Source: Candidatus Heimdallarchaeota archaeon (GTDB lineage: Archaea; Asgardarchaeota; Heimdallarchaeia; Heimdallarchaeales; Kariarchaeaceae). From it: a stretch of 64,000 bases of DNA. Below the pieces are notes generated by a model that saw only the letters and a list, made by a program, of their open reading frames with translations, was not told where the DNA came from and made no database searches. This document shows, in pieces, positions 52,934 to 62,947 of the stretch. The position numbers were made by a program, and so were the translations under genes. Location: the NCBI GenBank assembly GCA_030149205.1, contig JASBSB010000006.1, positions 496,001 through 560,000 of the forward strand, in the 5' to 3' direction. How positions within the stretch are numbered: position 1 is the first letter of the stretch; each line of letters begins with the position of its first letter.

Positions 52934-54511
52934 TCATTCTAGAACCTCATAATCATCATAATTAGAAGGTTCCTCAAGAAGTTCATTTTTTGAGTTGGGT
53001 AATTCTGGAGTACCTTGAAAGATTGCATCTTCAGCACCGATTAAACCCATCAGAAATTGATATAGCTTTAATTGAAGATTGCTACGCAGTTCTATCCATT
53101 TTTGACCTATGAGGCTCAGCTTTTCTTGAATATCATCCAGGTTCTCAAATCCTGTATGTGAGATATCTATTGAGGAGTCAATTGGTGTTAATGTAGATTT
53201 CTCTTTCTCCCAATCGTTTTTATTAACGATCAAGGTCTTAAGGTTGAACGTTAGATCTCCAAATTTTATGAAACCCTTTCCCATAGAAAACTTCTTAGAG
53301 GTTTTTGAACCAGAAACACTGAAACGAGCGGAACCATAGAGATTGGGTTTCTGTAATCCAATCAAAAGAATCTCATCTTCTCTTCTATAATCAAATTTCC
53401 CAAGAGGTATCGGAAAGAGTAGTAAACCCTTCTTTGGGTTCCATTGCCCATGTTTGCTTCCCAATGTTAACTTGTCCTTAGTAACAATGTAACCCTCTTT
53501 AAAGTCATCTTTACTCAAATTTGCCAGTATGTGATTCAACGTGTAACGAGGTTTTTTAATTTCTTCTCTAACCTTTTTACCTAATTTAAACGCAAAGACA
53601 GAGTCTTTATTGTCATCTTTAGAAATTAATTTGTTCCCGCTTTTAACTAATTTTGAGGTAGGCTGAGAGGATAACGGTTGTCTAGTTAATGGTTGTCCAG
53701 TAGTGTCCACTTTATCTGTATGTTTGTCTACTGATTCTTCAACTGTTTTTTCAGTGGCTTCAGTGGTTTCAGGGGGGGAAAGAGACTGCCCAAATGTATA
53801 GATAAACCAAATAAAGATAACCAAAGAGATAATCAATAGGAATATGATCCAGATTCTTAATGTTAGATATTCAAACATGTAGGCAATTAAGATGAAGAGA
53901 GCAGACTTAATCAATGAAATCGGAACCGCAAACTTTTGAGTCAATTCTGTTTGAATAAATAAAGTGAGAGCTGGAGGAGCAGTTTTAAGAATTCGGTGTA
54001 ATATTATGGGTTCTAATACTATAGGAATAAGAATAGAAAATTCAAGATATGTGGGTAACCTAAAGAACTTTATGAGCAAAAGTATCAATAAACTTAACTT
54101 CCAGATACTATGAGCCACTTCCTCTAAACTTAGCTCCTGTAATCCAAAAAAGTTATCGCCCCGTATGGGAAGCAACCATATCAGGTAAACAGGAAAAATA
54201 ATTCCAAAGTCAAAATATCTTATTGGAAAAGTGACCGTGTAGAATGAAAAATCTCGTCCTGGTAATTGATAGGAGGTTATACCCAACCAAAAAGTCACAT
54301 ACACAAATGTTGTGCTTTCCAGCATGGTGTTCCCTCTAAGGCTCAAAACCTGACTGTAACTTGCAATTATTACCAATAATAACCCAGAAGAAACATAAAA
54401 TACTGAATTTGGATCTAAAGCAGGGAAGATACCGAAGATTGACCACGCAATTAGGAGTAAATAAAAGATCTTGAGAAATCTTGGAGGGCTGTACTCCTCT
54501 AAATCAACCAT
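52934..54511 (-). CDS. Unknown membrane protein with a large cytosolic domain
   Basis: 525 aa. About eight membrane helices in the first 230 residues, then a Thr/Pro/Ser-rich linker (TGQPLTRQPLSSQPTSK) and a soluble C-terminal domain of about 230 residues with DKLTLGSKHGQWNPKKG and an acidic end (YDDYEVLE). No family recognised. It stands alone between a methyltransferase and the thrA-like gene. Confidence 0.6.
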   Translation of the reverse strand: MVDLEEYSPPRFLKIFYLLLIAWSIFGIFPALDPNSVFYVSSGLLLVIIASYSQVLSLRGNTMLESTTFVYVTFWLGITSYQLPGRDFSFYTVTFPIRYFDFGIIFPVYLIWLLPIRGDNFFGLQELSLEEVAHSIWKLSLLILLLIKFFRLPTYLEFSILIPIVLEPIILHRILKTAPPALTLFIQTELTQKFAVPISLIKSALFILIAYMFEYLTLRIWIIFLLIISLVIFIWFIYTFGQSLSPPETTEATEKTVEESVDKHTDKVDTTGQPLTRQPLSSQPTSKLVKSGNKLISKDDNKDSVFAFKLGKKVREEIKKPRYTLNHILANLSKDDFKEGYIVTKDKLTLGSKHGQWNPKKGLLLFPIPLGKFDYRREDEILLIGLQKPNLYGSARFSVSGSKTSKKFSMGKGFIKFGDLTFNLKTLIVNKNDWEKEKSTLTPIDSSIDISHTGFENLDDIQEKLSLIGQKWIELRSNLQLKLYQFLMGLIGAEDAIFQGTPELPNSKNELLEEPSNYDDYEVLE

Positions 54512-54621
54512 TGAATTTCTACAGATTTTAGGCTTAATAAGTTTCTTTTGCCAATATAACTAATTTATACAATAATTAAGTTTAACTTATAATGTCAAAT
54601 ATTCAATTTAAAGGCCCACTT

Positions 54622-57120
54622 CTAACTTCCCAACAGATCTGCTAACCTTAAAAGCTCTGAGAATACACCACTCGCTGTTACTTCTGCACCAGCCCCAGGC
54701 CCTTGAACAACAAGAGGGAACTTTTTATATCTTTTCGAGGTAATAACCACGATATTTTCCCCATCCTTTAGATTAGCAAAGGGATGAGTCGCTTTGAATT
54801 CTTGAAGTGCAAGTTTACATGACCCAGACAAAGAGACAGTACCAACATATCTTAAAACAGAATGGTTTTCTTTGGCAAGGATGACTTTATTCAATAAATC
54901 TTCATCTACGTTTGGTAATTCATTGAAAAAATCATCAATGGAGTTTAAGGAGAATAATTCTTCAGAAATTATAGGTTCGATTTCTACATCTTGAAGTTGC
55001 AGGGACAAACCAAGTTCTCTTCCAAGAATCACCATTTTTCTTGCAAAATCTAAGCCGGATAGATCATCACGTGGATCCGGCTCAGTGTAGCCAAAATTCT
55101 TTGCCTCCTTGACAATTGATGAAAATTTGTTGGATATTGATAAGTTATTAAAGATATAGGAAATAGTTCCTGAGAACACACCTTCTATTTTGAGGATCTC
55201 ATCTCCTGTTTTTAATAAATCTTGAATAACAGAAATAATGGGAAGACCAGCTCCAACAGTAGTTTCATAAAAATAGTGAGTCGTTTTAACAATAGGGTCT
55301 GTAGATGGACCGACTCGTATAAATTTCTCAAGTGATTTGTAGTAAGATATATCTCCAGAACTTCCCTTTTTATTTGCTGTTATTATATGAATCCCAGAGT
55401 TTAACCACTTTACATACATATCAGTAACAAGTTGTGAAGCAGTACAGTCAATTATGACTGAATGTGGGGTGGTTTGTGTGTTAATATGAGACACAAATTT
55501 TTGATAGTCTAACTCTTGCCCTTTGATTTTTAAATCTTGTTTCCAGGAGTTCAGGATTATGTCATCACCTACTAACATACTTTTAGAATTAGCAATTCCG
55601 GTAATTTTTAGGGAGATGTTAAGATTCTTTCTCAAATATTCTTTCTGTTCCTGAATTTGTTCAATCAACTCACTTCCGATCAAACCAACCCCTATGATCC
55701 CTACTGAAAGTGTTAGGTTGCTCAAATAAAAAGCTGATTGGACAGAACGTAATGCCTTTGTTAAGTCTTCGTTCTTCAAGATAACTGAAATGTTTCTCTC
55801 AGAACTTCCCTGTGAAATCATTCTCACGTTGATTCTTGAAGCTCCAAGTGCAGAAAACAAAATTGCTGCAATCCCAGGTTGATTTACCATGTTATCTCCA
55901 ACCACTGCCAAAACCCCACAATTTAGCTCAGATGAAACTGACTGTATATGCCCTTTTCTTATCTCTGATTCGAAAGCGTCTTCAAGTGCAATTCTACCCT
56001 TTTTTCCAACCTCTTGGTCAACTACCACACTGATTGAGTACTCTGAACTCGCCTGAGATATCATTATAACAGAGATTCCGACTTCTCTTAATGTTGAAAA
56101 CATTTTTTGTGCAATACCAGGAACTCCAATCATACCCGCCCCTTCGAGATTTAATATTGCCAGATCAGAAATTGTTGCAAAGCCTTTTACTAAGGACTTA
56201 TCTTGAGTTATTTTTGTGTGAGGGAGGTAAATTCTGGTTCCTGGTGAAGTTATATTGTAACTGTTTCTCACTATGATGGGGATATGATGATTCATCGCTG
56301 GTAGGATAGTTCCTGGATGTAAAACTTTTGCACCAAAATATGCTAGTTCTAATGCCTCAAGATAAGACATTTCCGTTAAAACTACTGCTTCAGGTACTCT
56401 CAATGGATCTGCACTAAAAACACCATCCACATCCTTCCAGATCGTTACTTCACTGGCTTTCAAAAGGACAGCAAATATAGAGGCAGAAAGGTCGCTTCCA
56501 TTTCTTTTAAGAGTAATAGGAATACCTTCAGAGTTAGAAGCAATAAACCCAGTAATAACCAGAAAGTTAGTTTTGGAACCTTGAAGAACTGCATTTAAAT
56601 GATCTTGAGACCCAGTCCAGTCAACTATAACTCCTGTCGGTGAGTTCTCAGCTATTAATATTTTTCTTGCATCAAGCCATAGAGGATCATACTCGTGGAG
56701 ATACAGATTCATAAGCTTGGTTGACCAAACTTCACCATAGCCAGAGATAAGCTCAGAGTATTCAACACTGACAGATTTACTCAACCATACAGCTCTTAGT
56801 AAATCCTCAAGGTCATTGAAATCATTCGAAATTGATTCAATATAGACAGATTGGAGCTTTGCATCTGAAATAAGTCCCTGCATGTTTTTAATATGTAATT
56901 CTCTAAGTAACTCTAATTCAGATTTATAACTCTCATCTCTTTTTTTTGCAAGCTCTAATATTCTAATTAAACGATCTGTTACACCATAAAAGGCTGAGAA
57001 TACGATTGCAATATGAAAATCTTGGATAGAACTTCTTAACTTCTCTACAATTAATTTAACCTGTTTTACGGATTCGATTGATTTTAAACTTGACCCACCA
57101 AATTTATGAACCTGCCACAT
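54622..57120 (-). CDS. thrA: Bifunctional aspartokinase/homoserine dehydrogenase
   Basis: 832 aa. The aspartokinase part starts KFGGSSLKS (6-14) and includes the kinase core KRNGSDLSASIFA; two ACT domains follow (around 320-470), then homoserine dehydrogenase with the NAD(P) motif GIIGVGLIGSE (about 474) and the C-terminal GAGAEVTASGVFSELLRL. Makes aspartyl phosphate and homoserine for threonine and methionine. The fused form is typical of bacteria and plants and uncommon in archaea, so transfer is likely. ACT domains suggest threonine feedback. Confidence 0.93.
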   Translation of the reverse strand: MWQVHKFGGSSLKSIESVKQVKLIVEKLRSSIQDFHIAIVFSAFYGVTDRLIRILELAKKRDESYKSELELLRELHIKNMQGLISDAKLQSVYIESISNDFNDLEDLLRAVWLSKSVSVEYSELISGYGEVWSTKLMNLYLHEYDPLWLDARKILIAENSPTGVIVDWTGSQDHLNAVLQGSKTNFLVITGFIASNSEGIPITLKRNGSDLSASIFAVLLKASEVTIWKDVDGVFSADPLRVPEAVVLTEMSYLEALELAYFGAKVLHPGTILPAMNHHIPIIVRNSYNITSPGTRIYLPHTKITQDKSLVKGFATISDLAILNLEGAGMIGVPGIAQKMFSTLREVGISVIMISQASSEYSISVVVDQEVGKKGRIALEDAFESEIRKGHIQSVSSELNCGVLAVVGDNMVNQPGIAAILFSALGASRINVRMISQGSSERNISVILKNEDLTKALRSVQSAFYLSNLTLSVGIIGVGLIGSELIEQIQEQKEYLRKNLNISLKITGIANSKSMLVGDDIILNSWKQDLKIKGQELDYQKFVSHINTQTTPHSVIIDCTASQLVTDMYVKWLNSGIHIITANKKGSSGDISYYKSLEKFIRVGPSTDPIVKTTHYFYETTVGAGLPIISVIQDLLKTGDEILKIEGVFSGTISYIFNNLSISNKFSSIVKEAKNFGYTEPDPRDDLSGLDFARKMVILGRELGLSLQLQDVEIEPIISEELFSLNSIDDFFNELPNVDEDLLNKVILAKENHSVLRYVGTVSLSGSCKLALQEFKATHPFANLKDGENIVVITSKRYKKFPLVVQGPGAGAEVTASGVFSELLRLADLLGS

Positions 57121-57199
57121 ATGTTGCTTTCAGATTCCCCTTTATATTGATTTTATTTTGTATGTTTCGTAAAGTTCGAGTGGGATGTGGTTTTTAATC

Positions 57200-58636
57200 T
57201 TAAATAATGGATTTAGCTATCTCAAGACATGAATCCACTAATAAGTCAAAATCACTTAATTTGGATCTATGGTTGACATTGGCAACTCTGATAGAAAATT
57301 TATCATCCAATATTGTGCTTGAAGGTGCGGCAATACCCCTTTCATGAAGTTGGTAGAGAATTTCCTGATTAAGTTTATTTAAATCCTTAACATTAGGGTC
57401 GATCACCCTGAAGTTTACAATATTTAGTGTGGTTGGTGCAAGTAATTCTAAGGATTTTTCTGCAGTTATTCGATCTGTCAGGTACTGTGCTTGAAAGATA
57501 TTTTGGGCGATTATTCGTCCATATTTGTTGATACCATGCTCCTTTAAACTAAACCATACTTTTAGTGCTTTAAATCGTCGGGAAAGGTCAAGCCCATAAT
57601 CTGAAAACCATAAATCGCCAGCACCAATCCCCCTGTTTTGGTGAGTAAGATAAGATGCGGTCAGGCTAAAGGCTTTATAATGATCAATTTTGTTTTTAAC
57701 TAAGATACAACCAACCTCGTAATTGACAAACATCCATTTGTGAAAATCAAAGGCGACTGAATCTGCCAGATTTAACCCCTTTACTACATTTTTTGTCTCT
57801 TTGCTCACAGCACAAACTGCTCCAATAGCTCCATCAACATGAAACCAAAGGTTATGTTCCTTAGCAATTATTGAGAGCTCTTCTAAGTTGTCTATTCCAC
57901 CAGTGTTTACAGTACCTGCATTTCCAATAACACAAACTGGATGGAATCCTTCCGATATATCTCGAGAAATTTGCTCTTTAAGTTTGTCTAATCGAATACT
58001 GTACTCAGAATCCACAGGAATTTTCCTTAAATTATCCAATCCAATTCCAAGAATCTGAATCGACTTATTTACTGATGAATGAGTTTCCTCGGAACAATAG
58101 TAAGTCAAATTTTGTGGAATCCCTTTTTGAATAATATCAGCTCCACCTCTGGTGTTTCTCGCTGCGGTTAATCCAATAAAGTTAGCCATAGACCCCCCAG
58201 TCACCAACAACCCAGATACATCAGAACCTAGTCCCAACATCTCACCTGACCATTGAATGATCTGTTTTTCAACATACTGGGAGACATGATCTCCTCCACC
58301 ACTGTTTGGATTCATGAATGAAGCCAGCATGTCTGCTAATGCCCCACCAGTAGTTCCACCACCGATCACCCAACCCCAAAACCTAGGGTGAATATTTCCC
58401 ATATTATAAGGAAGAATTTGTCCCTTAAACTGTTCATAGATCTCTTTTAAGGGGATTCCATTTTTAGGGAGTTCTGATTCAAAGAATCTTTTTTCTTCAT
58501 CTCCCATCTGTCGCCAAAGAGGTCTGTCACGGACAGTTTTTAGATATTCGATCATGTCTTCAATCATCTGTCTTCCCAGCTCTCTGTACTCATACCATCC
58601 TTCTGATGTTTCAGGGTCTAATGTCTCATCAGTCAC
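57200..58636 (-). CDS. Group II PLP-dependent amino-acid decarboxylase
   Basis: 478 aa. The PLP lysine is Lys300 in DFHKWMFV; His186 in EETHSSVNK stacks on the ring and Asp268 in HVDGAIG binds the pyridine nitrogen. The N-terminal NPRFWGWV and GGGTTGG segments are typical of aromatic L-amino-acid, tyrosine and glutamate/aspartate decarboxylases. Substrate is unclear; closest layout is aromatic amino-acid decarboxylase. 478 aa is normal. Confidence 0.87.
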   Translation of the reverse strand: MTDETLDPETSEGWYEYRELGRQMIEDMIEYLKTVRDRPLWRQMGDEEKRFFESELPKNGIPLKEIYEQFKGQILPYNMGNIHPRFWGWVIGGGTTGGALADMLASFMNPNSGGGDHVSQYVEKQIIQWSGEMLGLGSDVSGLLVTGGSMANFIGLTAARNTRGGADIIQKGIPQNLTYYCSEETHSSVNKSIQILGIGLDNLRKIPVDSEYSIRLDKLKEQISRDISEGFHPVCVIGNAGTVNTGGIDNLEELSIIAKEHNLWFHVDGAIGAVCAVSKETKNVVKGLNLADSVAFDFHKWMFVNYEVGCILVKNKIDHYKAFSLTASYLTHQNRGIGAGDLWFSDYGLDLSRRFKALKVWFSLKEHGINKYGRIIAQNIFQAQYLTDRITAEKSLELLAPTTLNIVNFRVIDPNVKDLNKLNQEILYQLHERGIAAPSSTILDDKFSIRVANVNHRSKLSDFDLLVDSCLEIAKSII

Positions 58637-58753
58637 TGTAATCCCAAAGAAAATGAATATAAAAATTCTAATCCTACAAAACTCTAAATAGTAAAATAAT
58701 TATGCTGATTACGATAAAACCTTTCAAAAAATGGAGAAAATTAGACTGAATAC

Positions 58754-59548
58754 CTAAATATTCTTTTTCATATTCAATGCATCAAGAAAGAAAGGTACAC
58801 TAATAGTTGAGGTAGAAATCACCTGATCTATTCCTAACTTGTCTTTAATCTCATTTCCAAATTCAATATCAAACATTCGAATTACAGTTAGAATCTTAGG
58901 GTTTAGTTTTTTAGCCAACAATGAGATCTTGATATTTAGTAGATCATTGTCGATTAAAATAAGAACTGCAGAGGCAGAATCAATATTTGCATCCATCAGA
59001 ATCTTTTCCCTTGTTGCGTCACCAAATACAACAGGAATTCGAAATTCAGCCTGAATATCATTGAATTCATCCTCACGTCCCGATTTATCCTCAAGGTCTA
59101 CTACAACAATTTTTTTATCACTTTCTATCAACTTGAGCAAGACCTTGAATCCCACATTCCCTATGCCTATAAGTATTATATGATCTTTTAACATTCGTAT
59201 CACTTCAAAATTCCATTCCCGAGAGTGTACATCACCCAGCCTTAATGCAGTACTCAACCCAGTTATACCATCAGCAATAATTATCAAACCAAAGAGGGGA
59301 TAAATAACCCAAAACACCTCGAGCAAGGGATTATTTGGTGGGAATGGAAGGGTTCCAGCAAAGAAAATCATTGCAATTGATTCAAAATAAGCCCGATAAA
59401 CACCCACACCAAGAGAAAGCATTAACACCATAGTTCCAAAGGAGGAATATAACACAAGGGCTATGAAGAAGAATTTGAATGATCTCAGTCGAATTATCAG
59501 CTCTCTCCAATAGACTAAGAATAACTTCTTCTTGGATTTGAAGGGCAT
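58754..59548 (-). CDS. RCK-domain ion-channel-like protein with atypical pore
   Basis: 264 aa. Two membrane helices (FFFIALVLYSSFGTMVLML and VFWVIYPLFGLIIIADGI) flank a pore-like stretch FFAGTLPFPPNNP, then a TrkA-N Rossmann domain with HIILIGIGNVGFKV, ending in VPFFLDALNM. The potassium filter TVGYG is absent. It could be a divergent channel, a non-selective channel or an inactive sensor that binds NAD. The Rossmann domain call is firm. Confidence 0.75.
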   Translation of the reverse strand: MPFKSKKKLFLVYWRELIIRLRSFKFFFIALVLYSSFGTMVLMLSLGVGVYRAYFESIAMIFFAGTLPFPPNNPLLEVFWVIYPLFGLIIIADGITGLSTALRLGDVHSREWNFEVIRMLKDHIILIGIGNVGFKVLLKLIESDKKIVVVDLEDKSGREDEFNDIQAEFRIPVVFGDATREKILMDANIDSASAVLILIDNDLLNIKISLLAKKLNPKILTVIRMFDIEFGNEIKDKLGIDQVISTSTISVPFFLDALNMKKNI

Positions 59549-59627
59549 CTATCACCAATTTTTCTGTTAATTAAAAAGTGTTAGGAAAAAAATCTAACTG
59601 GGTTGTTTATTATTCTGTTCTTCCTGA

Positions 59628-60899
59628 TTATTTTACTACTTCTAATCCTTCCTTTAATATCAAATAAAACTTGAAAACCTCTTCAAAGGAATTATACATT
59701 GGTGTAGGGGCGACTCGTATGACATCTGGCTCTCTCCAGTCACAGATTACACCTTCTGACATAAGATAATCGAATAATTTTTTCCCATGTTGCTTTATGT
59801 GGATGCTGATCTGAGCACCTCGCCATTCTGATGATTTTGGGGTCACAAAAATATTTTCATTATTTAGAGATTCAATTAAAAAATCTAAGTAGGAGGTTAG
59901 CTTAAGACTTTTTGAGCGTAGGGCTTCCATACTAGTTTGTTTAAATATTTTGAGAGCTGTGATCACAGGAACTAATGATAAAATGGGGGGATTAGACACA
60001 ACCCAATCCTCTGCGGAGCCATCACCTTCAAATGTATCTTTCATAAGAAATCTTGTTTCCATACGATTCCCCCACCAACCCTCAAATCTTGGTAGATCAT
60101 CATTTAAATGTTTTTCGTGAATAAAAATCCCACTTAAACCACCTGGACCGCTGTTACCATATTTGTAAGTGCACCAAGTAGCAAAATCTACACCCCAATC
60201 ATGAAGCTTCAAAGGGATGTTAGCAAAAGCATGTGCAAGGTCAAATCCAATTGTTATGCCTAATTCTTTGCATTTTTTGGTTAGAACAGCCATATCGAAT
60301 ACCTGACCAGTGTAATAATTCACTCCACCCAGAAAAACTAAAGCTAAACTTTCTTTATGTTCTTCTATCTTTAATAGAATGTCCTCAGTTCGTAGTTCAT
60401 TCTCACCCTCACGGGGATAAACTTGAATTAAATTTGAGTCTTCATCCAATCCATGATACCTTAATTGAGATTTTATAGCGTATTTATCACTAGGAAAAGC
60501 ATGTCCCTCAATTAAAACCTTGGTTCTCATTGAAGACGGTCTAAAAAATGAAATGAATAGAAAATGTATATTTACTGTCAATGTATTTAATATTGCAATC
60601 TCTCTTACATTTGCACCAACAATAGGCACCATAAGCTCTTTGGCTTCAATATGTTTCTCACTCCAAACGGTGTCTTGAAAATGACCTTCAACCGCATTTA
60701 GCTCCCATGATTGTAACTCTCTTTCAATATCGTTTCTAACAGATTTAGGTTGCAAGCCAAGGGAGTTCCCACAGAGGTATATTGTATCTCCCCCATCTTT
60801 TTGCTTTGGAAACAAATACAATTTTTTTAATTCTTTTAGTTCATCTTGAGAATCCATGCCTCTTGCAAATTCTAAGGTTGCTTGAAATTGATCATTCAT
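59628..60899 (-). CDS. kynU: Kynureninase
   Basis: Cleaves L-kynurenine or 3-hydroxykynurenine to anthranilate derivatives plus alanine. 423 aa; YLCGNSLGLQPK near the N-terminus, Asp in GFDLAHAFAN, and the PLP lysine Lys246 in TYKYGNSGPGG are characteristic. Other steps of the kynurenine pathway (TDO, KMO, HAO) are not in the window, so it may serve tryptophan breakdown or de novo NAD synthesis. This enzyme is rare in archaea and notable in heimdall-type Asgards. Confidence 0.92.
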   Translation of the reverse strand: MNDQFQATLEFARGMDSQDELKELKKLYLFPKQKDGGDTIYLCGNSLGLQPKSVRNDIERELQSWELNAVEGHFQDTVWSEKHIEAKELMVPIVGANVREIAILNTLTVNIHFLFISFFRPSSMRTKVLIEGHAFPSDKYAIKSQLRYHGLDEDSNLIQVYPREGENELRTEDILLKIEEHKESLALVFLGGVNYYTGQVFDMAVLTKKCKELGITIGFDLAHAFANIPLKLHDWGVDFATWCTYKYGNSGPGGLSGIFIHEKHLNDDLPRFEGWWGNRMETRFLMKDTFEGDGSAEDWVVSNPPILSLVPVITALKIFKQTSMEALRSKSLKLTSYLDFLIESLNNENIFVTPKSSEWRGAQISIHIKQHGKKLFDYLMSEGVICDWREPDVIRVAPTPMYNSFEEVFKFYLILKEGLEVVK

Positions 60900-60916
60900 T
60901 TAGAGTAAGTTTTATT

Positions 60917-61405
60917 CTAAATATTTGAAACTTTAGTTCCACAGTACGAACAAAAAACATCGCCATCTGCAATCTTTCCACCACAAGCTTGACAGTACTG
61001 AGTCTTAGCTGGTTTTTTATACCCAGATTCATAAGATTGAGTAACTGGCTTCGCAGGTTTATTAGACAAATATTCTGGTTCTGCTTCAACCTCATAGGGG
61101 TTTTTATAGAGGTTCTGACGGTATCCAGTATTTTGAGATGAAGCCATCTGTTGAGCTTCATACGAATTTTGATACAAGGGTTGATTATAGGAGTTTTTAG
61201 GTGTCCTAGTTCCAAAAAACCTACTTATGGCGATTACCAAGATAACAACAACTCCAATGACAAGAAAAGAGGAGACTGAATTATAATATCCTAACATTAT
61301 TGCCAAAGCAATGATTATCCACAGAAACCTTCGAAGAAAAAAGGGACTAGTGTAATGACCACGATTATGAGATCTATATGTTGATCTTGGTCGACGATGT
61401 CTCAT
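60917..61405 (-). CDS. Membrane protein with C-terminal zinc ribbon
   Basis: 162 aa. Basic N-terminus (MRHRRPRSTYRSHNRG), two membrane helices (about 28-60), a Tyr/Gln/Ser-rich linker and a zinc ribbon with CQACGGKIADGDVFCSYC. Such cytosolic zinc ribbons anchored to the membrane are common in Asgard and haloarchaea; function unknown. The gene is 17 bases upstream (in its direction) of kynureninase, so likely cotranscribed. Confidence 0.7.
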   Translation of the reverse strand: MRHRRPRSTYRSHNRGHYTSPFFLRRFLWIIIALAIMLGYYNSVSSFLVIGVVVILVIAISRFFGTRTPKNSYNQPLYQNSYEAQQMASSQNTGYRQNLYKNPYEVEAEPEYLSNKPAKPVTQSYESGYKKPAKTQYCQACGGKIADGDVFCSYCGTKVSNI

Positions 61406-61508
61406 AATTTATTATTTAGGTAATGAGATATATTAAGACTTTCAAATGATTAAAAATTTGTGGATATAAGATGAATAACTAGTGAATCTATAGATTTATC
61501 AAAATGTC

Positions 61509-61516
61509 TTTTAATC
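61509..61516 (+). promoter_or_regulatory. TATA box of the HD-phosphohydrolase gene
   Basis: TTTTAATC centred about 26 bases upstream of the ATG at 61538; leaderless transcript expected. Confidence 0.4.
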
Positions 61517-61537
61517 ATATATTCTAAAAACAATTGA

Positions 61538-62902
61538 ATGAAACAAGACAACCGTGCTGTACGTGACCCAATTCATGGTTACATCAGATTAAATGAGGCT
61601 GAGAACGCCCTAATCGACTCTCCATTTATTCAAAGGCTAAGGTGGGTGTCTCAACTCAGTGGAGTAAAGCTGGTATTCCCAGGAGGAACACATAACAGAT
61701 TGGCACATATCATGGGCGTCATGCATCTAAGTGGTTCATATGCAGAAAGTGTTTACGATGATTTATCAACAGAGGAGCTGAAATACAACAGGCAATTAGC
61801 AAGGCTTGCAGGACTGTTACATGATGTAGCTCATGGTGCTTTCTCTCATGCCTATGATGATACTGTCTACAAATTGGTTTATCCAGGGAATCCACATGGT
61901 CATGATACACACAGATACAAGCTCATTCAATCAGAATATTTGAAACCATTAATTGAAGCGTGTGGTGTAGAGCCACAAGCAATTATTGATCTTTGGAAAG
62001 GGGAAGATCCAGTTGCACAAGCCACTGTTCAAGGTGCACTTGGGGCAGATAGAATGGACTTTATGCTAAGAGACTCTTATTTTGCAGGAACAAGTCATTT
62101 TGGGACAGTCGCCAGTTCTCGAATCATCAGTAATTCAATCATAGCAGAACACAATGGAAAGAGGTCTCTTCATTATAGAACCAAGGTCCTTGATGATATC
62201 TTTCAAGCTTTATTAGGAAGATTTTACATGTACCGAGGGGTATATTTCCATAAAGCTAGTTCAGCAGCTGATATACTAATTAAAAGGATGTTAAGTGCTG
62301 CCGCTGAACCACTGAATCTCGCTGAAAGAACGACGAATCTAGAGGAATTTCAGTTTATCAATGAATACACACTCATTGGTGAAATTATGAGCAGAAACGA
62401 CAAAGAGATCCATAAGGCAAAAGACTACTGTACCAGACTGCTACAAAGAGACTTACCCAAGCTCGTCTGGGAAACCATAGTTCCTGAAAAGGTTGTAAAA
62501 ACTATCAGCAGTGATTTAGAAAGAGGATCAAAACTCATCGCTCATGAACAGTTCATCGACAAAATTAAAGCGATATCCGAGAAAAACGGCCATGAAACCC
62601 CTGAGTTTTATATCTTCAATACCTACCCTATGAGCACAATTGACCACGATGAATTCAATGCAGGAAATATCTATATCTGGGATAAAAGAGAAAGACTAGT
62701 GCCTGGAAAGAGATCACTGACATTCAGTGAGGCTATCCAATCTACAAGCTATTTTAAATCATTTTTAAGTAATGTTGAGGATAGACAGAGATATGTGATG
62801 ATCCGTGTATATACTGATAGAAAAGATGCTGCTTGGATCAGAAAACATGAGTTTCAAAATCAGTCCAAAATTGAGCCAGATATTTCTCAAACCAGTTATT
62901 AA
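61538..62902 (+). CDS. SAMHD1/dGTPase-like HD phosphohydrolase
   Basis: 454 aa. Metal-binding residues are His57 (HNRLAHIMG), His95-Asp96 (LLHDVAHGAFSH) and Asp171 (GADRMDFMLRDS); the N-terminal motif RDPIHGYIRL is typical of SAMHD1-type deoxynucleotide triphosphohydrolases. May control dNTP pools or act in defence; neither is shown by the neighbours. About 25% longer than the bacterial dGTPase-like minimum owing to a C-terminal domain. Confidence 0.87.
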   Translation: MKQDNRAVRDPIHGYIRLNEAENALIDSPFIQRLRWVSQLSGVKLVFPGGTHNRLAHIMGVMHLSGSYAESVYDDLSTEELKYNRQLARLAGLLHDVAHGAFSHAYDDTVYKLVYPGNPHGHDTHRYKLIQSEYLKPLIEACGVEPQAIIDLWKGEDPVAQATVQGALGADRMDFMLRDSYFAGTSHFGTVASSRIISNSIIAEHNGKRSLHYRTKVLDDIFQALLGRFYMYRGVYFHKASSAADILIKRMLSAAAEPLNLAERTTNLEEFQFINEYTLIGEIMSRNDKEIHKAKDYCTRLLQRDLPKLVWETIVPEKVVKTISSDLERGSKLIAHEQFIDKIKAISEKNGHETPEFYIFNTYPMSTIDHDEFNAGNIYIWDKRERLVPGKRSLTFSEAIQSTSYFKSFLSNVEDRQRYVMIRVYTDRKDAAWIRKHEFQNQSKIEPDISQTSY

Positions 62903-62947
62903 GTAACATATGTCTAAATTGAGATAGAATAGTGTCGTAATTTACAT

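Noticed and set aside
60892..61215. Minus-strand frame of 107 codons overlapping the zinc-ribbon protein
   Set aside because: It is in another frame of a gene with a clear zinc ribbon and TM helices.
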